DNA from: JBDRNO01 sp043811005
GTDB lineage: Bacteria > Bacteroidota > Bacteroidia > NORP154
DNA length: 22,067 nucleotides
Direction of reading: 5' to 3'
Assembly: GCA_043811005.1 (NCBI GenBank)
Contig: JBDRNO010000086.1
Coordinates: 1 to 22,067, forward strand
Shown: positions 14,955-22,067 of the stretch, one piece after another
How the letters are laid out: the number at the start of each line of letters is the position of its first letter
How positions within the stretch are numbered: position 1 is the stretch's first letter
Notes under the pieces: generated by a model
The model's input: the letters and a program-made list of their open reading frames with translations, nothing else
What the model was told of the DNA's origin: nothing
The model's database searches: none
Translations under genes and position numbers: made by a program

Positions 14955-17210
14955 CTACTTTTTAGGTGCCTGTTTCAACTTCCCATCCTGTGCCCTTTTA
15001 AAATTATTCTTTGCCCGTTCAAAATCAGGTTTTACTTGTAAACTCTTTTCACAAGCAGTGATTGCTTCATCCCATTTTTCAAGCATATTATACGCTGAAC
15101 AAATATTATTATATGCCTCAGCATAATCTGGTTTTAGCTTAAGAGCTTCCTCACAAGCCCGGATGCACTTTTCATAAAGCCCGTTTTTATAATATGTTAA
15201 GCTTAAATTAAGATAATTTTCAGGAGAAGGGTTTTTCTGAATATTTTTTTCAGAATCAAAAACTGCCCTGGCTTTATTTAGATTTCCTTTTGCTAGTTTA
15301 TAATCCGGATTTATTTGTAAACTCTTTTCACATGCTTCTATTGCTTTAGCCCATTTGCCAAGCATATTGTAAGCTGAACAAATATTATTATATGCAGCGG
15401 CATAATCAGGTTTAACAGTTAATGCTTTTTCACATGCTTCTATACATTTATGATACATTTCAGCTTCATAATAAGTTAAACTTAGCTCTAAATAGTTTCC
15501 TGGTGTAGGTTCTTTTTGAACTGTATTAATAAGTTGTTCTATCTTTTCCTGGGGTGTATAGAATTCTTCTAAATTTATTTTATTTATCAAATTGTTAATC
15601 CTTGAATGACCATGGCTTAATTTTTGTCCTTTTTTTAGTAAGTCTTGAGCTTTGTTTATCTTTTTGTTTTCATAAAGCCACTTCCCATAATAATAGTATG
15701 CTTCAGGGTTATTTTCATCATAGCTTAAAGCATTTTTAAAATATTTTTCCGCTTCATCAGGATAACCCATAGCGTTTTTTAAAATACCTAAATTAACATG
15801 TAAAGTTGAGTAGTAAGGATTTGTTTTTAAAGCTCTTTCATAATATTCTAAAGCAATGTCATATTTACCTTTTGCCATTTGGGTAGTACTATAATTCATC
15901 AATCCCCTTCCCTTTTCAGGGCTTTTAATAACTACATCATACCAAAGTGATTCTCCTGTGTTCCAAACTTTATTTCTCTGGTTTGCCCCATAGGCATATG
16001 CTGAAATTATTATAATTAATAAGGCAGGAGTGCCAGATCTATATAAAATCTTTTTTTGTATGATAGATTCATGTTTTATTGCAAATAAAGCAATATACCA
16101 ACTAACACTTAAAATTATACCGATATAAGGAAAAAAGGTCCTGATATCACGGGCTGTCTCAAATAATGGAACAAAACTGGAAGTTGGCAGCAATGCAATA
16201 AAAAACCATAAAATACCAAAAGCTATGGGGCGGGTCTTTTTATTTACAGACGTTTTGAAAGCAACTATTAACAATAAAATAATAACAACCAAACCGAGTA
16301 AGACCCGTTTATCCAGTATAGAATATATTATTTTGAAATCAGGGTCTGCACATAGGTCGGTTGGTAAAATGAAATTTCCAAGATAATGTAAAATAACGAA
16401 AAATTGTGTGGTAAAATAATCAAATCTCGAAACAGCAGTATTCATTATTTTTCCCTCCGGGGTGAGATAAAAAAGGTTAATTAACACAAGAATAACAGTA
16501 ACAATAAATGCAGGTAAAAACTTTTTAATCGTATTTAATAATCCTTTAATATTTTTTAATGCAAACAGTTCGGTTAAAGACATTTTTTCTTCAAAAAGGA
16601 GAATATAAAAAAATAGTAATGGCGCAAACATAGCTCCTGTTTCTTTTGTATATATTCCAATGATCATTGTTAATAAATAAAGATATAATTTTCTTGTCCG
16701 GGAAATTTTATATAATAAAAACGAAGCAACAATGCACAATGCAGAAAATGAGGCAGCACGACCTGATATATAATTAATAGTTTCTGCATTGGCTGTATGA
16801 AGCATATACCAAGCGGTTGCAAATAATGCTATAATAGAATTCCATTTGTGGTTAAATGAAAGGTTTAAAAGCTTTTGAAAAAGAAAAAACAGTAATATAC
16901 CCAAAACAACGTACCAAAAGAATATAGAAAGATGAAAATAAAAAGGGATTAATCCATTTCCAATCCAATAATCAATTGCATTAAGTAATGTGAAAAAAGG
17001 ACGGTAAGCTTGATTAGCGGGAAGAGAGGAAGCTGTAGTACCATCTGTGAAGAATAAGGGTATGTTTTTTATATCCCTGATACTTTCATTGTTTACTATT
17101 GCATGGCTGTCGTCAAAGTAGAATCCATTATTGAAATGATTAGAATATGTAATAATCAAAACAACTAAAAAAACAAAACCGAACAGTAATAATTTTACGT
17201 TTTTTGTCAT
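14955..17210 (-). CDS. TMTC-like polytopic membrane protein with C-terminal TPRs
   Basis: The frame is open to a TTG at 17228, but the ATG at 17210 gives a normal start just before the first membrane helix, so 751 residues are annotated. The N-terminal half (about 1-410) has around ten to twelve transmembrane helices. The first loop contains NGFYFDDSHAI (Asp33-Asp34), the acidic motif typical of GT-C O-mannosyltransferases of the PMT/TMTC type; ETARDIRTFFPYIG near 351-364 corresponds to the conserved ER..YLPS.G loop. About 430-740 are TPRs, including a 93-residue unit present twice in tandem (NYLELSLTYYEAEMYHKCIEACEKAL and NYLNLSLTYYKNGLYEKCIRACEEAL). Likely transfers sugar from a polyprenyl phosphate donor to extracytoplasmic proteins, or acts as a TPR membrane scaffold; the reaction is inferred. 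Convergent with the PD40 gene. Confidence 0.75.
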   Translation of the reverse strand: MTKNVKLLLFGFVFLVVLIITYSNHFNNGFYFDDSHAIVNNESIRDIKNIPLFFTDGTTASSLPANQAYRPFFTLLNAIDYWIGNGLIPFYFHLSIFFWYVVLGILLFFLFQKLLNLSFNHKWNSIIALFATAWYMLHTANAETINYISGRAASFSALCIVASFLLYKISRTRKLYLYLLTMIIGIYTKETGAMFAPLLFFYILLFEEKMSLTELFALKNIKGLLNTIKKFLPAFIVTVILVLINLFYLTPEGKIMNTAVSRFDYFTTQFFVILHYLGNFILPTDLCADPDFKIIYSILDKRVLLGLVVIILLLIVAFKTSVNKKTRPIAFGILWFFIALLPTSSFVPLFETARDIRTFFPYIGIILSVSWYIALFAIKHESIIQKKILYRSGTPALLIIIISAYAYGANQRNKVWNTGESLWYDVVIKSPEKGRGLMNYSTTQMAKGKYDIALEYYERALKTNPYYSTLHVNLGILKNAMGYPDEAEKYFKNALSYDENNPEAYYYYGKWLYENKKINKAQDLLKKGQKLSHGHSRINNLINKINLEEFYTPQEKIEQLINTVQKEPTPGNYLELSLTYYEAEMYHKCIEACEKALTVKPDYAAAYNNICSAYNMLGKWAKAIEACEKSLQINPDYKLAKGNLNKARAVFDSEKNIQKNPSPENYLNLSLTYYKNGLYEKCIRACEEALKLKPDYAEAYNNICSAYNMLEKWDEAITACEKSLQVKPDFERAKNNFKRAQDGKLKQAPKK

Positions 17211-17225
17211 AAAAAAATATTTTTC

Positions 17226-17233
17226 CAAAAATA
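17226..17233 (-). promoter_or_regulatory. weak -7 box for the TMTC-like gene
   Basis: On the minus strand this reads TATTTTTG, matching TAnnTTTG, 15 bases before the preferred ATG. It would give a very short leader. No -33 at the right distance; AT-rich context makes a chance match possible. Confidence 0.25.
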
Positions 17234-17295
17234 TAAAATAAATAACAAACAGTTAAAAATGGTTATTGTTCGGGTATAAAGAAAAAAACATTTTT

Positions 17296-17303
17296 TATCT
17301 TTG
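17296..17303 (+). promoter_or_regulatory. candidate -7 box for the GT2 gene
   Basis: TATCTTTG, the same octamer as upstream of the PD40 gene, 125 bases before the ATG. A 10-base palindrome AGAACGTTCT lies downstream at 17335-17344 in the presumed leader and could be an operator. No ideally spaced -33. Confidence 0.4.
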
Positions 17304-17428
17304 TAGTATCCATTTTTAGAAATCAAAAAATTAAAGAACGTTCTAAAGTGTCTGCGTTTACTATGCTTTTCATTAAAATAATACCCTAAACAAACAGTAA
17401 CTGAGTTTTATTATTTAACTTTTTCATC

Positions 17429-18307
17429 ATGAATATTTATTATAATGGACTATCAATAATAATTCCTGTATATAATGAGGAAAACGCAATATTATCAACA
17501 ATTGAACAGATAAATACAATAATGAAAAATAGTGAAATAGAATATGAAATTATTATTGTAAATGATGGTTCTACTGATAATACCTCTCAAATTTTAAAAA
17601 ATTCCGGTATAAACTTTCAACTCGCAGAACATGAAAAAAATAAGGGATACGGAGCAGCATTAAAGACAGGAATAATGCAAAGCAAATATGATATTGTTGC
17701 AATAACCGATGCCGATGAAACATATCCTAATGAAGAGATACCGAAAATGTTTAAAGAACTAAATGAATATAATATGATTGTTGGCGCAAGAACCGGCACA
17801 AATGTTAAAATTCCTTTGATCAGAAGACCTGCCAAATGGTTTATCAATAAATTAGGCAATTATCTTACAAATTATAAAATACCTGATATAAACTCCGGAC
17901 TAAGATTATTCTGGAAAAAAGATGCATTAAGATTTATTAATATTATTCCAGATGGATTTTCATTCACTACTACGATAACTCTTGCAATGTTAACTAATGA
18001 TCTAAAAGTAAAATATGTACCAATTAATTATATGACAAGAAAAGGAAAGAGCAAGATAAGACCTGTTTATGATACGCTGAATTTTATTCAGTTGATCATT
18101 AGAACAGTGATGTATTTTAATCCTCTTAAAATATTTGTTCCATTAAGTTTAATATTATTTTGTTTATCAATTGCTGTTTTTATCTATAGTACACTTGCTC
18201 TTCCAAAAATTCTGGATGCTACTGTTGCAATACTCTTTATTGCTGGAATTCAAATGCTTGCAATTGGTATGATAGCTGATATGATTGATAAGAGAACGAA
18301 GCTGTAA
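17429..18307 (+). CDS. family 2 glycosyltransferase, DPM1-like, with two C-terminal membrane helices
   Basis: A 292-residue membrane-associated glycosyltransferase. The GT-A domain has SIIIPVYNEE at 9-18, VNDGSTDNT at 44-52 (nucleotide-sugar binding), NKGYGAALKTGI at 71-82, the metal-binding TDADETYP at 93-100, DINSGLRLF at 153-161 and YMTRKGKSKI at 201-210. Two transmembrane helices follow at about 235-258 and 264-286. This architecture is that of polyprenyl-phosphate hexose (dolichyl-phosphate-mannose-type) synthases and related GT2 enzymes, which would make a lipid-linked sugar donor on the cytoplasmic face. The neighbouring TMTC-like protein, a type that uses such donors, makes that reading attractive. 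The sugar is not determinable. The next gene begins 230 bases on. Confidence 0.85.
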   Translation: MNIYYNGLSIIIPVYNEENAILSTIEQINTIMKNSEIEYEIIIVNDGSTDNTSQILKNSGINFQLAEHEKNKGYGAALKTGIMQSKYDIVAITDADETYPNEEIPKMFKELNEYNMIVGARTGTNVKIPLIRRPAKWFINKLGNYLTNYKIPDINSGLRLFWKKDALRFINIIPDGFSFTTTITLAMLTNDLKVKYVPINYMTRKGKSKIRPVYDTLNFIQLIIRTVMYFNPLKIFVPLSLILFCLSIAVFIYSTLALPKILDATVAILFIAGIQMLAIGMIADMIDKRTKL

Positions 18308-18324
18308 GAACATGGCTTTGTTAA

Positions 18325-18354
18325 TTGATTTAAAAGGGGAAATTTATAAATTTG
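18325..18354 (+). promoter_or_regulatory. candidate promoter for the radical SAM gene
   Basis: TTG at 18325-18327, a 19-base spacer, then TAAATTTG at 18347-18354 matching TAnnTTTG. The transcript would carry a leader of about 175 bases including the hairpin element and the shared leader box. Confidence 0.35.
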
Positions 18355-18377
18355 AGTTAAGTATAAATAAGATAATG

Positions 18378-18481
18378 TTGCTGGGTGCTGGGAGGCATGT
18401 AATGGTTACGAGTTTGAGTAAAAAACCAACAACCCAGAACCCAGTGCCCAGAACCCAGAACCTGATTATTAAATGTAAAAA
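18378..18481. repeat. hairpin leader element upstream of the radical SAM gene
   Basis: Left CTGGGTGCTGGG (18381-18392) is partly complementary to the iterated CCCAG words at about 18433-18460 (CCCAGAACCCAGTGCCCAG). The right side is followed by CTGATTATTAAATG (18462-18475), identical to 3628-3641. From there to the start codon the two leaders align with about one indel at roughly 70 percent identity. Confidence 0.65.
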
Positions 18482-18537
18482 AATAAATGTTAAAATAGAT
18501 TTTATTAAAAATATTGAAATCCCTATACTATCAATTA

Positions 18538-19968
18538 ATGAAAGTCCTGTTAATAAATCCCCCATCATTTAATGAAATAATTGGTAATAATCCTTCTATT
18601 ATCGAATCGGAAAGAGGACACAACCCACCACTCGGACTTTTATTACTTGCCGGATATTTACTCGACCATACTATACATAAAGTAGACGTTCTTGATTCGC
18701 AGGTGGAAGAATTATGTTATGAAGCATTAGAAGAAAGAATAAAAAATATTGATTTTGAAGTAGTTGGAATTACCACAATGACATTTACCCTGATAGATGT
18801 TATTAAAACAGTTCGACTTGTAAAAAAAATAAACCCGGAATCCAGGGTCGTGCTTGGAGGCCCTCATGTAAATTTATTCCCGGAAGAAACTATTGCTCTT
18901 GATGGAGTGGATTTTCTCGTTCTTGGAGAAGGGGAAATAATATTTTCCCAACTTCTTGATAATATTTACAATTATGATGAATTAAAAAAAATAAAAGGCC
19001 TTGTATTTAAAGACAAAAATGGAGAAATTGCACATACCGGAATTCCTGATACTGTTAAAGATCTTGATAATTTATCTTTTCCAGCCAGGCATTTAACTCC
19101 ATATAAGAAATACAGTTCTTTGCTGGCAAAAAGAACTCCAATAACTACAATGATCACGAGCCGTGGTTGCCCTTTTAAATGTTCTTTTTGCGACAGACCA
19201 CATCTTGGGAAAAAATTCAGGGCAATGAGCGCTGAAAAAGTTGTGGGAGAAATAGAAAAATCTTTAAAACTGGGAATACACGAATTTCTGATATATGATG
19301 ATACTTTTACTATAAACAAAACCAGGGTGAAAAAAATATGTGAGTTGATCATAGAAAAAAAATTGGATGTTGGTTTTGATATTAGAGCCAGGGTGGATAC
19401 TCTAAATGAAGAATTGTTATTATTATTAAAAAAAGCCGGGTGTAGAGGTATTCATTACGGAGTGGAAGCAGGAACAGAAAAGATATTAAAAGTATTAAAA
19501 AAAGACATTACCATAAATAAAGTAAAGGAAATATTTAATCTGACAAAAAAATACAAAATACCAATTTTAGCTTATTTTATGATAGGTTGCCCTGATGAAA
19601 CAAGAGATGACATTTATGAAACTTTCAGGGTTACCAAATGGTTAAACCCCGATTTTATACATTTAACTATACTAACACCATTTCCCGGAACTCCTATCTA
19701 TATTGATGGATTAGCAAATGGGAAAATAAAAAAAGATTATTGGCTGGAATTTGCAAAAAATCCAGATAGCGATTTTGAGCCACCTTTCTGGGATGAAAAT
19801 TTTACGAAAAAAGAACTTGAAGAACTTATTATTAAAGGATATAAAACTTTTTATTTAAGACCATCATATATATTTAAAAGACTTTTTTCGATCAAATCTT
19901 TTGGCGAGTTTTCGAGAAAAGCAAAAGCAGGATTAAAAGTTCTATTTATGAAAAAAATTGCAAAATGA
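18538..19968 (+). CDS. B12-binding-domain radical SAM protein
   Basis: A 476-residue enzyme. Residues about 1-165 form a cobalamin-binding-type Rossmann domain (MKVLLINPP start; VVGITTMTFTLIDVIK; VVLGGPHVNLFPEETI; FLVLGEGE). Residues about 195-400 are the radical SAM core with the 4Fe-4S motif CPFKCSFC (Cys211, Cys215, Cys218), GVEAGTEKILKVLKK and YFMIGCPDET. The DxHxxG motif that binds cobalamin base-off is not evident, as in many members of this class. Relatives methylate or rearrange lipids, terpenoids, tetrapyrroles or natural products, so the substrate is open. The frame extends 24 bases further upstream, but ATG 18538 matches the family N-terminus exactly. It lies between a GT2 and a methyltransferase gene, suggesting a lipid or glycan substrate. 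Confidence 0.88.
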   Translation: MKVLLINPPSFNEIIGNNPSIIESERGHNPPLGLLLLAGYLLDHTIHKVDVLDSQVEELCYEALEERIKNIDFEVVGITTMTFTLIDVIKTVRLVKKINPESRVVLGGPHVNLFPEETIALDGVDFLVLGEGEIIFSQLLDNIYNYDELKKIKGLVFKDKNGEIAHTGIPDTVKDLDNLSFPARHLTPYKKYSSLLAKRTPITTMITSRGCPFKCSFCDRPHLGKKFRAMSAEKVVGEIEKSLKLGIHEFLIYDDTFTINKTRVKKICELIIEKKLDVGFDIRARVDTLNEELLLLLKKAGCRGIHYGVEAGTEKILKVLKKDITINKVKEIFNLTKKYKIPILAYFMIGCPDETRDDIYETFRVTKWLNPDFIHLTILTPFPGTPIYIDGLANGKIKKDYWLEFAKNPDSDFEPPFWDENFTKKELEELIIKGYKTFYLRPSYIFKRLFSIKSFGEFSRKAKAGLKVLFMKKIAK

Positions 19969-19978
19969 AACCCGCATC

Positions 19979-19990
19979 CCGATTAATCGG
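19979..19990. repeat. 12-base perfect palindrome
   Basis: CCGATTAATCGG lies 10 bases after the radical SAM stop codon. It has no T-run after it. It could be a weak transcript-end structure or a small dispersed repeat. Confidence 0.45.
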
Positions 19991-20060
19991 AACAAAGGGG
20001 AATATAAACATCATATTTATAATTGATTATTTCATTGTTTGTAAACAAATTCATGCGGAT

Positions 20061-20120
20061 TCACGAAACCCAAAGGGTTCACGAACACCATTAAAATCAA
20101 TTATGAGAGTGAGTAATACC
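20061..20120. repeat. repeat with conserved tail, copy 2 (partner at 12401-12460)
   Basis: TTCACGAA occurs twice around a short ACCC/GGGT stem (20060-20085). The segment from 20076 aligns gaplessly to 12415-12459. It sits 18 bases before the methyltransferase start. Confidence 0.6.
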
Positions 20121-20137
20121 TATAAAAAAATCATTTT

Positions 20138-20866
20138 ATGAGTAATAGTTTATCTAAAGGAGTCTTAAGCCATACTTATGCAGACGACAGAAATAAAAAG
20201 GTTGAAATTATTTTTCGATATAAAGTTCGTGCACGAATGGTTGCTGATATAATAAACAGTTACTTTCATAATTCAAAAAATTTAAATATCCTTGATTTTG
20301 GTTCTGCTGAAGGATTGACATTGTTGGAATTAAATGTTCTAATACCAAATGCAAATTATATAGGAATAGAATATGGAAAAGACCTGATAAATAGCGCTCC
20401 TGATCTCCCGGAAAACATACACCTCCAACAAGGAGATGTAACAAACCTTTCTACAGAAGTTAAAGAAAAGTCTTATGATATAGTCACTGCACTTGCAGTA
20501 TTAGAACACTTAAAGAATCCATTAAATGCCGTCATGGAAGCAGAAAGCATTCTCAAACCGGGTGGTTTATTTATAGCTTCATGCCCAAATCCTTTTTGGG
20601 AGGAACTTTCAACTCATTTAGGGCTTCTTAAGAATGACCATCACGAAGTACAGATAAATAAAAAAATAATTACTGAAATTATTCAAAAGGCAGGTTTGAA
20701 ATTATTGAAGTATCAACGATTTATGTGGTCTCCAATTTCAATAATACCATATTTTAAAATACCTTTATCTCCTTCATTGTCCTTGAAAATAGATAAAATA
20801 GTCGAAAAAATACGGATATTTAATTGGCTATTTGTTAATCAGCACATAATTGCGCAAAAAAAATGA
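20138..20866 (+). CDS. class I SAM-dependent methyltransferase
   Basis: A 242-residue cytoplasmic methyltransferase with the Rossmann-type motifs: LDFGSAEGLTLLEL at 52-65 (motif I, SAM binding), YIGIEYGKDL at 74-83 with the acidic residue after strand 2, QQGDVTNL at 97-104, YDIVTALAVLEHLKNPLNAV at 113-132 (motif with EHL) and LKPGGLFIASCPNP at 139-152. The C-terminal part (about 160-242) is hydrophobic in patches and not diagnostic. The HLKNP..ESILKPGG pattern is typical of UbiE/Methyltransf_11-type enzymes acting on small molecules, lipids or glycans. It overlaps the next gene by 4 bases (ATGA), so the two are translationally coupled and probably act together. Substrate unknown. Confidence 0.85.
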   Translation: MSNSLSKGVLSHTYADDRNKKVEIIFRYKVRARMVADIINSYFHNSKNLNILDFGSAEGLTLLELNVLIPNANYIGIEYGKDLINSAPDLPENIHLQQGDVTNLSTEVKEKSYDIVTALAVLEHLKNPLNAVMEAESILKPGGLFIASCPNPFWEELSTHLGLLKNDHHEVQINKKIITEIIQKAGLKLLKYQRFMWSPISIIPYFKIPLSPSLSLKIDKIVEKIRIFNWLFVNQHIIAQKK

Positions 20867-21828
20867 TTATATCCAAATCAAACATATTGCGCTTATTTGG
20901 GATAATAATTCTCGTTTACATTTTGTACAAAGTCAATTGGGATCAACTGGGTAAATCAATTGCAAAAACAGATCCTGTCTTGCTTTCAATTGCATTTATC
21001 CTAAATATTCCTACAATATGGGTTAAATCATTCCGCTGGAAAACACTCTTACACTGGCAAAAACATTATATTACAAATAAAAAAGCATTTTTTTACTATC
21101 TATGTGGTTCCTATCTGAGTTTTATTACTCCGGGAAGATTAGGTGACCTTTCAAAAGCATTTTATCTGAAACAGGGAGGCATAACTAATTTAAGTAAAGG
21201 TTTCTCAAGTGTTATTGCAGACCGTTTACATGACATTTGTTTATTGCTCTTATTGGGCTTGATCTGCCTTATTATTTACGTACCTCACAGTTCTGCTCAA
21301 ATTATTGGCTGGATTGGTATTACTTTAACAATACTTATCCCTTTTATATTTGTGTTTTTCCGGCAAATACAAAGTTTTATTGGATCATTTTTTAACCGGT
21401 TCATTATTCGTAAAATACCGTTCCTTTCAAAAGAAAATGCCTGGGATTTCCAAAACAGTTTCCGTGAGTTAATAACATGGAAACTATGGCAGACTTCTAT
21501 GCTAACCATTATAAGTTATGCCATATTTTTTCTCCAATGTTATTTTATCTCATTGTCAATAAAAATACCTGTTTCATATTGGGAAATCATATTAATTATG
21601 TCTTTTACTAATTTTATTAGCTTTTTACCTGTTTCTATTGCAGGCATAGGAACACGTGAAGCAGCTCTTCTCTATCTGCTTATTCCAAAAGGAATTGGTT
21701 ATGAAACAATAATTTGTTTTTCAATGGGTGTATTTCTGATATTCTATGTCGGGGGTGGGTTTCTCGGTGCAATTGTCTGGTCTGTTTATCCCCTTAAATT
21801 GAAATTTAAAAAACAGGAAACTAAATAA
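20863..21828 (+). CDS. UPF0104 / AglD / lysylphosphatidylglycerol-synthase-TM family protein
   Basis: A 321-residue inner-membrane protein with about seven to eight transmembrane helices (near 8-24, 38-54, 78-92, 124-142, 147-168, 210-233, 241-262, 282-308). Family signatures: SFRW at 56-59, ITPGRLGDLSKAFYL at 88-102, ADRLHDI at 119-125 and LPVSIAGIGTREAALLYLLI at 255-274. This is the flippase-like module of MprF and the family that includes archaeal AglD. It is repeatedly found beside glycosyltransferases and lipid-modifying enzymes, with a transport or polyprenyl-sugar-transfer role suggested. Here it is coupled to the methyltransferase, so movement or modification of a methylated lipid-linked intermediate is possible. 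Function is inferred; the family call is firm. Confidence 0.88.
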   Translation: MIISKSNILRLFGIIILVYILYKVNWDQLGKSIAKTDPVLLSIAFILNIPTIWVKSFRWKTLLHWQKHYITNKKAFFYYLCGSYLSFITPGRLGDLSKAFYLKQGGITNLSKGFSSVIADRLHDICLLLLLGLICLIIYVPHSSAQIIGWIGITLTILIPFIFVFFRQIQSFIGSFFNRFIIRKIPFLSKENAWDFQNSFRELITWKLWQTSMLTIISYAIFFLQCYFISLSIKIPVSYWEIILIMSFTNFISFLPVSIAGIGTREAALLYLLIPKGIGYETIICFSMGVFLIFYVGGGFLGAIVWSVYPLKLKFKKQETK

Positions 21829-21860
21829 TTTTATTGATAGAATTGAACGCGATTTAGCGA

Positions 21861-21881
21861 GAAGCAAGAAGCAAGAAGCAA
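21861..21881. repeat. 7-base tandem repeat, three copies
   Basis: GAAGCAA is repeated three times head to tail, 33 bases after the last gene. It is a short simple repeat in the 239-base non-coding tail of the window. The remaining tail is AT-rich with no ORF seen. Confidence 0.7.
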
Positions 21882-22047
21882 ACAATAATTATTAGTGTCA
21901 ATTCGTGTATCCCGATCCCGATAACTGTCGCATTAGCGTCAACCAAAAATTAGGAATGATAGATGTGCTATGCAATTGCTCAAGATTAATTAGGTACTTA
22001 AAAATTATTATTGATAAAATATTAACGATAATTTATCATTGATCATT

Positions 22048-22067
22048 CCGGTTTATCAGTTGTCAGT
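22048..22067. repeat. partial copy of the outer arm of the 2379-2604 repeat
   Basis: CCGGTTTATCAGTTGTCAGT resembles the reverse complement of ACTGACAACTGAAACCTGATAAACTG at 2574-2599 (ACTGACAACTGA..AAACCGG order). The element is cut by the window edge, so its full length is unknown. Confidence 0.5.

Noticed and set aside
17211..17228. TTG start extending the TMTC-like protein by six residues
   Set aside because: The ATG at 17210 directly precedes the first membrane helix; the TTG overlaps a candidate -7 box.
20103..20141. 12-codon leader ORF (MRVSNTYKKIIL) overlapping the methyltransferase start
   Set aside because: Lies in a dispersed repeat whose other copy lacks the ATG; no attenuator structure or residue bias seen, so likely chance.
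21861..21881. Direct repeats as CRISPR or attachment site
   Set aside because: A 7-base unit three times with no spacers; simple tandem repeat only.

Overview
The window reads as chromosomal DNA of a low-GC Bacteroidota bacterium. Three things point there. The gene order CBS protein - nadK - DUF6089 barrel - uppS - bamA - skp - skp is a typical Bacteroidota envelope block. The promoter-like boxes in front of many genes match the Bacteroidota -7 consensus TAnnTTTG. Most start codons lack a strong Shine-Dalgarno. The species cannot be named from sequence alone.

Layout. (1) 1-2367, minus strand: an alpha/beta hydrolase, a membrane-anchored SGNH-hydrolase-like protein and a possible small membrane ORF, closely spaced and probably one transcript. 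(2) 2368-2651: a repeat-rich gap with nested hairpins, then pdxJ on the minus strand. (3) 3366-3701: divergent intergenic region with a large hairpin. (4) 3702-12213, plus strand: a CBS/ACT-like protein, nadK, two tandem DUF6089 (PorG-like) barrels, uppS, bamA and two skp/ompH chaperones. This block links NADP supply, the undecaprenyl carrier, outer-membrane protein assembly and probably type IX secretion. (5) 12545-14905: a lipid-envelope-type TPR/PD40 propeller protein resembling PorE, but ending in a SPOR-like domain. (6) 14955-17210, minus strand: a TMTC-like polytopic membrane protein with C-terminal TPRs. (7) 17429-21828, plus strand: a GT2 glycosyltransferase, a B12-binding-type radical SAM enzyme, a SAM methyltransferase and a UPF0104/AglD-like membrane protein. 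These probably act on a lipid or polyprenyl-linked glycan.

Most genes are ordinary for the phylum. The unusual part is the intergenic DNA. Nearly every gap of any size carries a different hairpin-forming repeat, often between a -7 box and the start codon. Several leaders (CBS gene, bamA, both skp genes, radical SAM gene) also share a short box resembling TTGAAATTCC..ACAATTAAT just before the start codon. Two pairs of distant leaders are clearly homologous to each other. This shared-leader pattern is the best candidate for something undescribed. No rRNA, tRNA, CRISPR array, transposase or phage gene was recognised.
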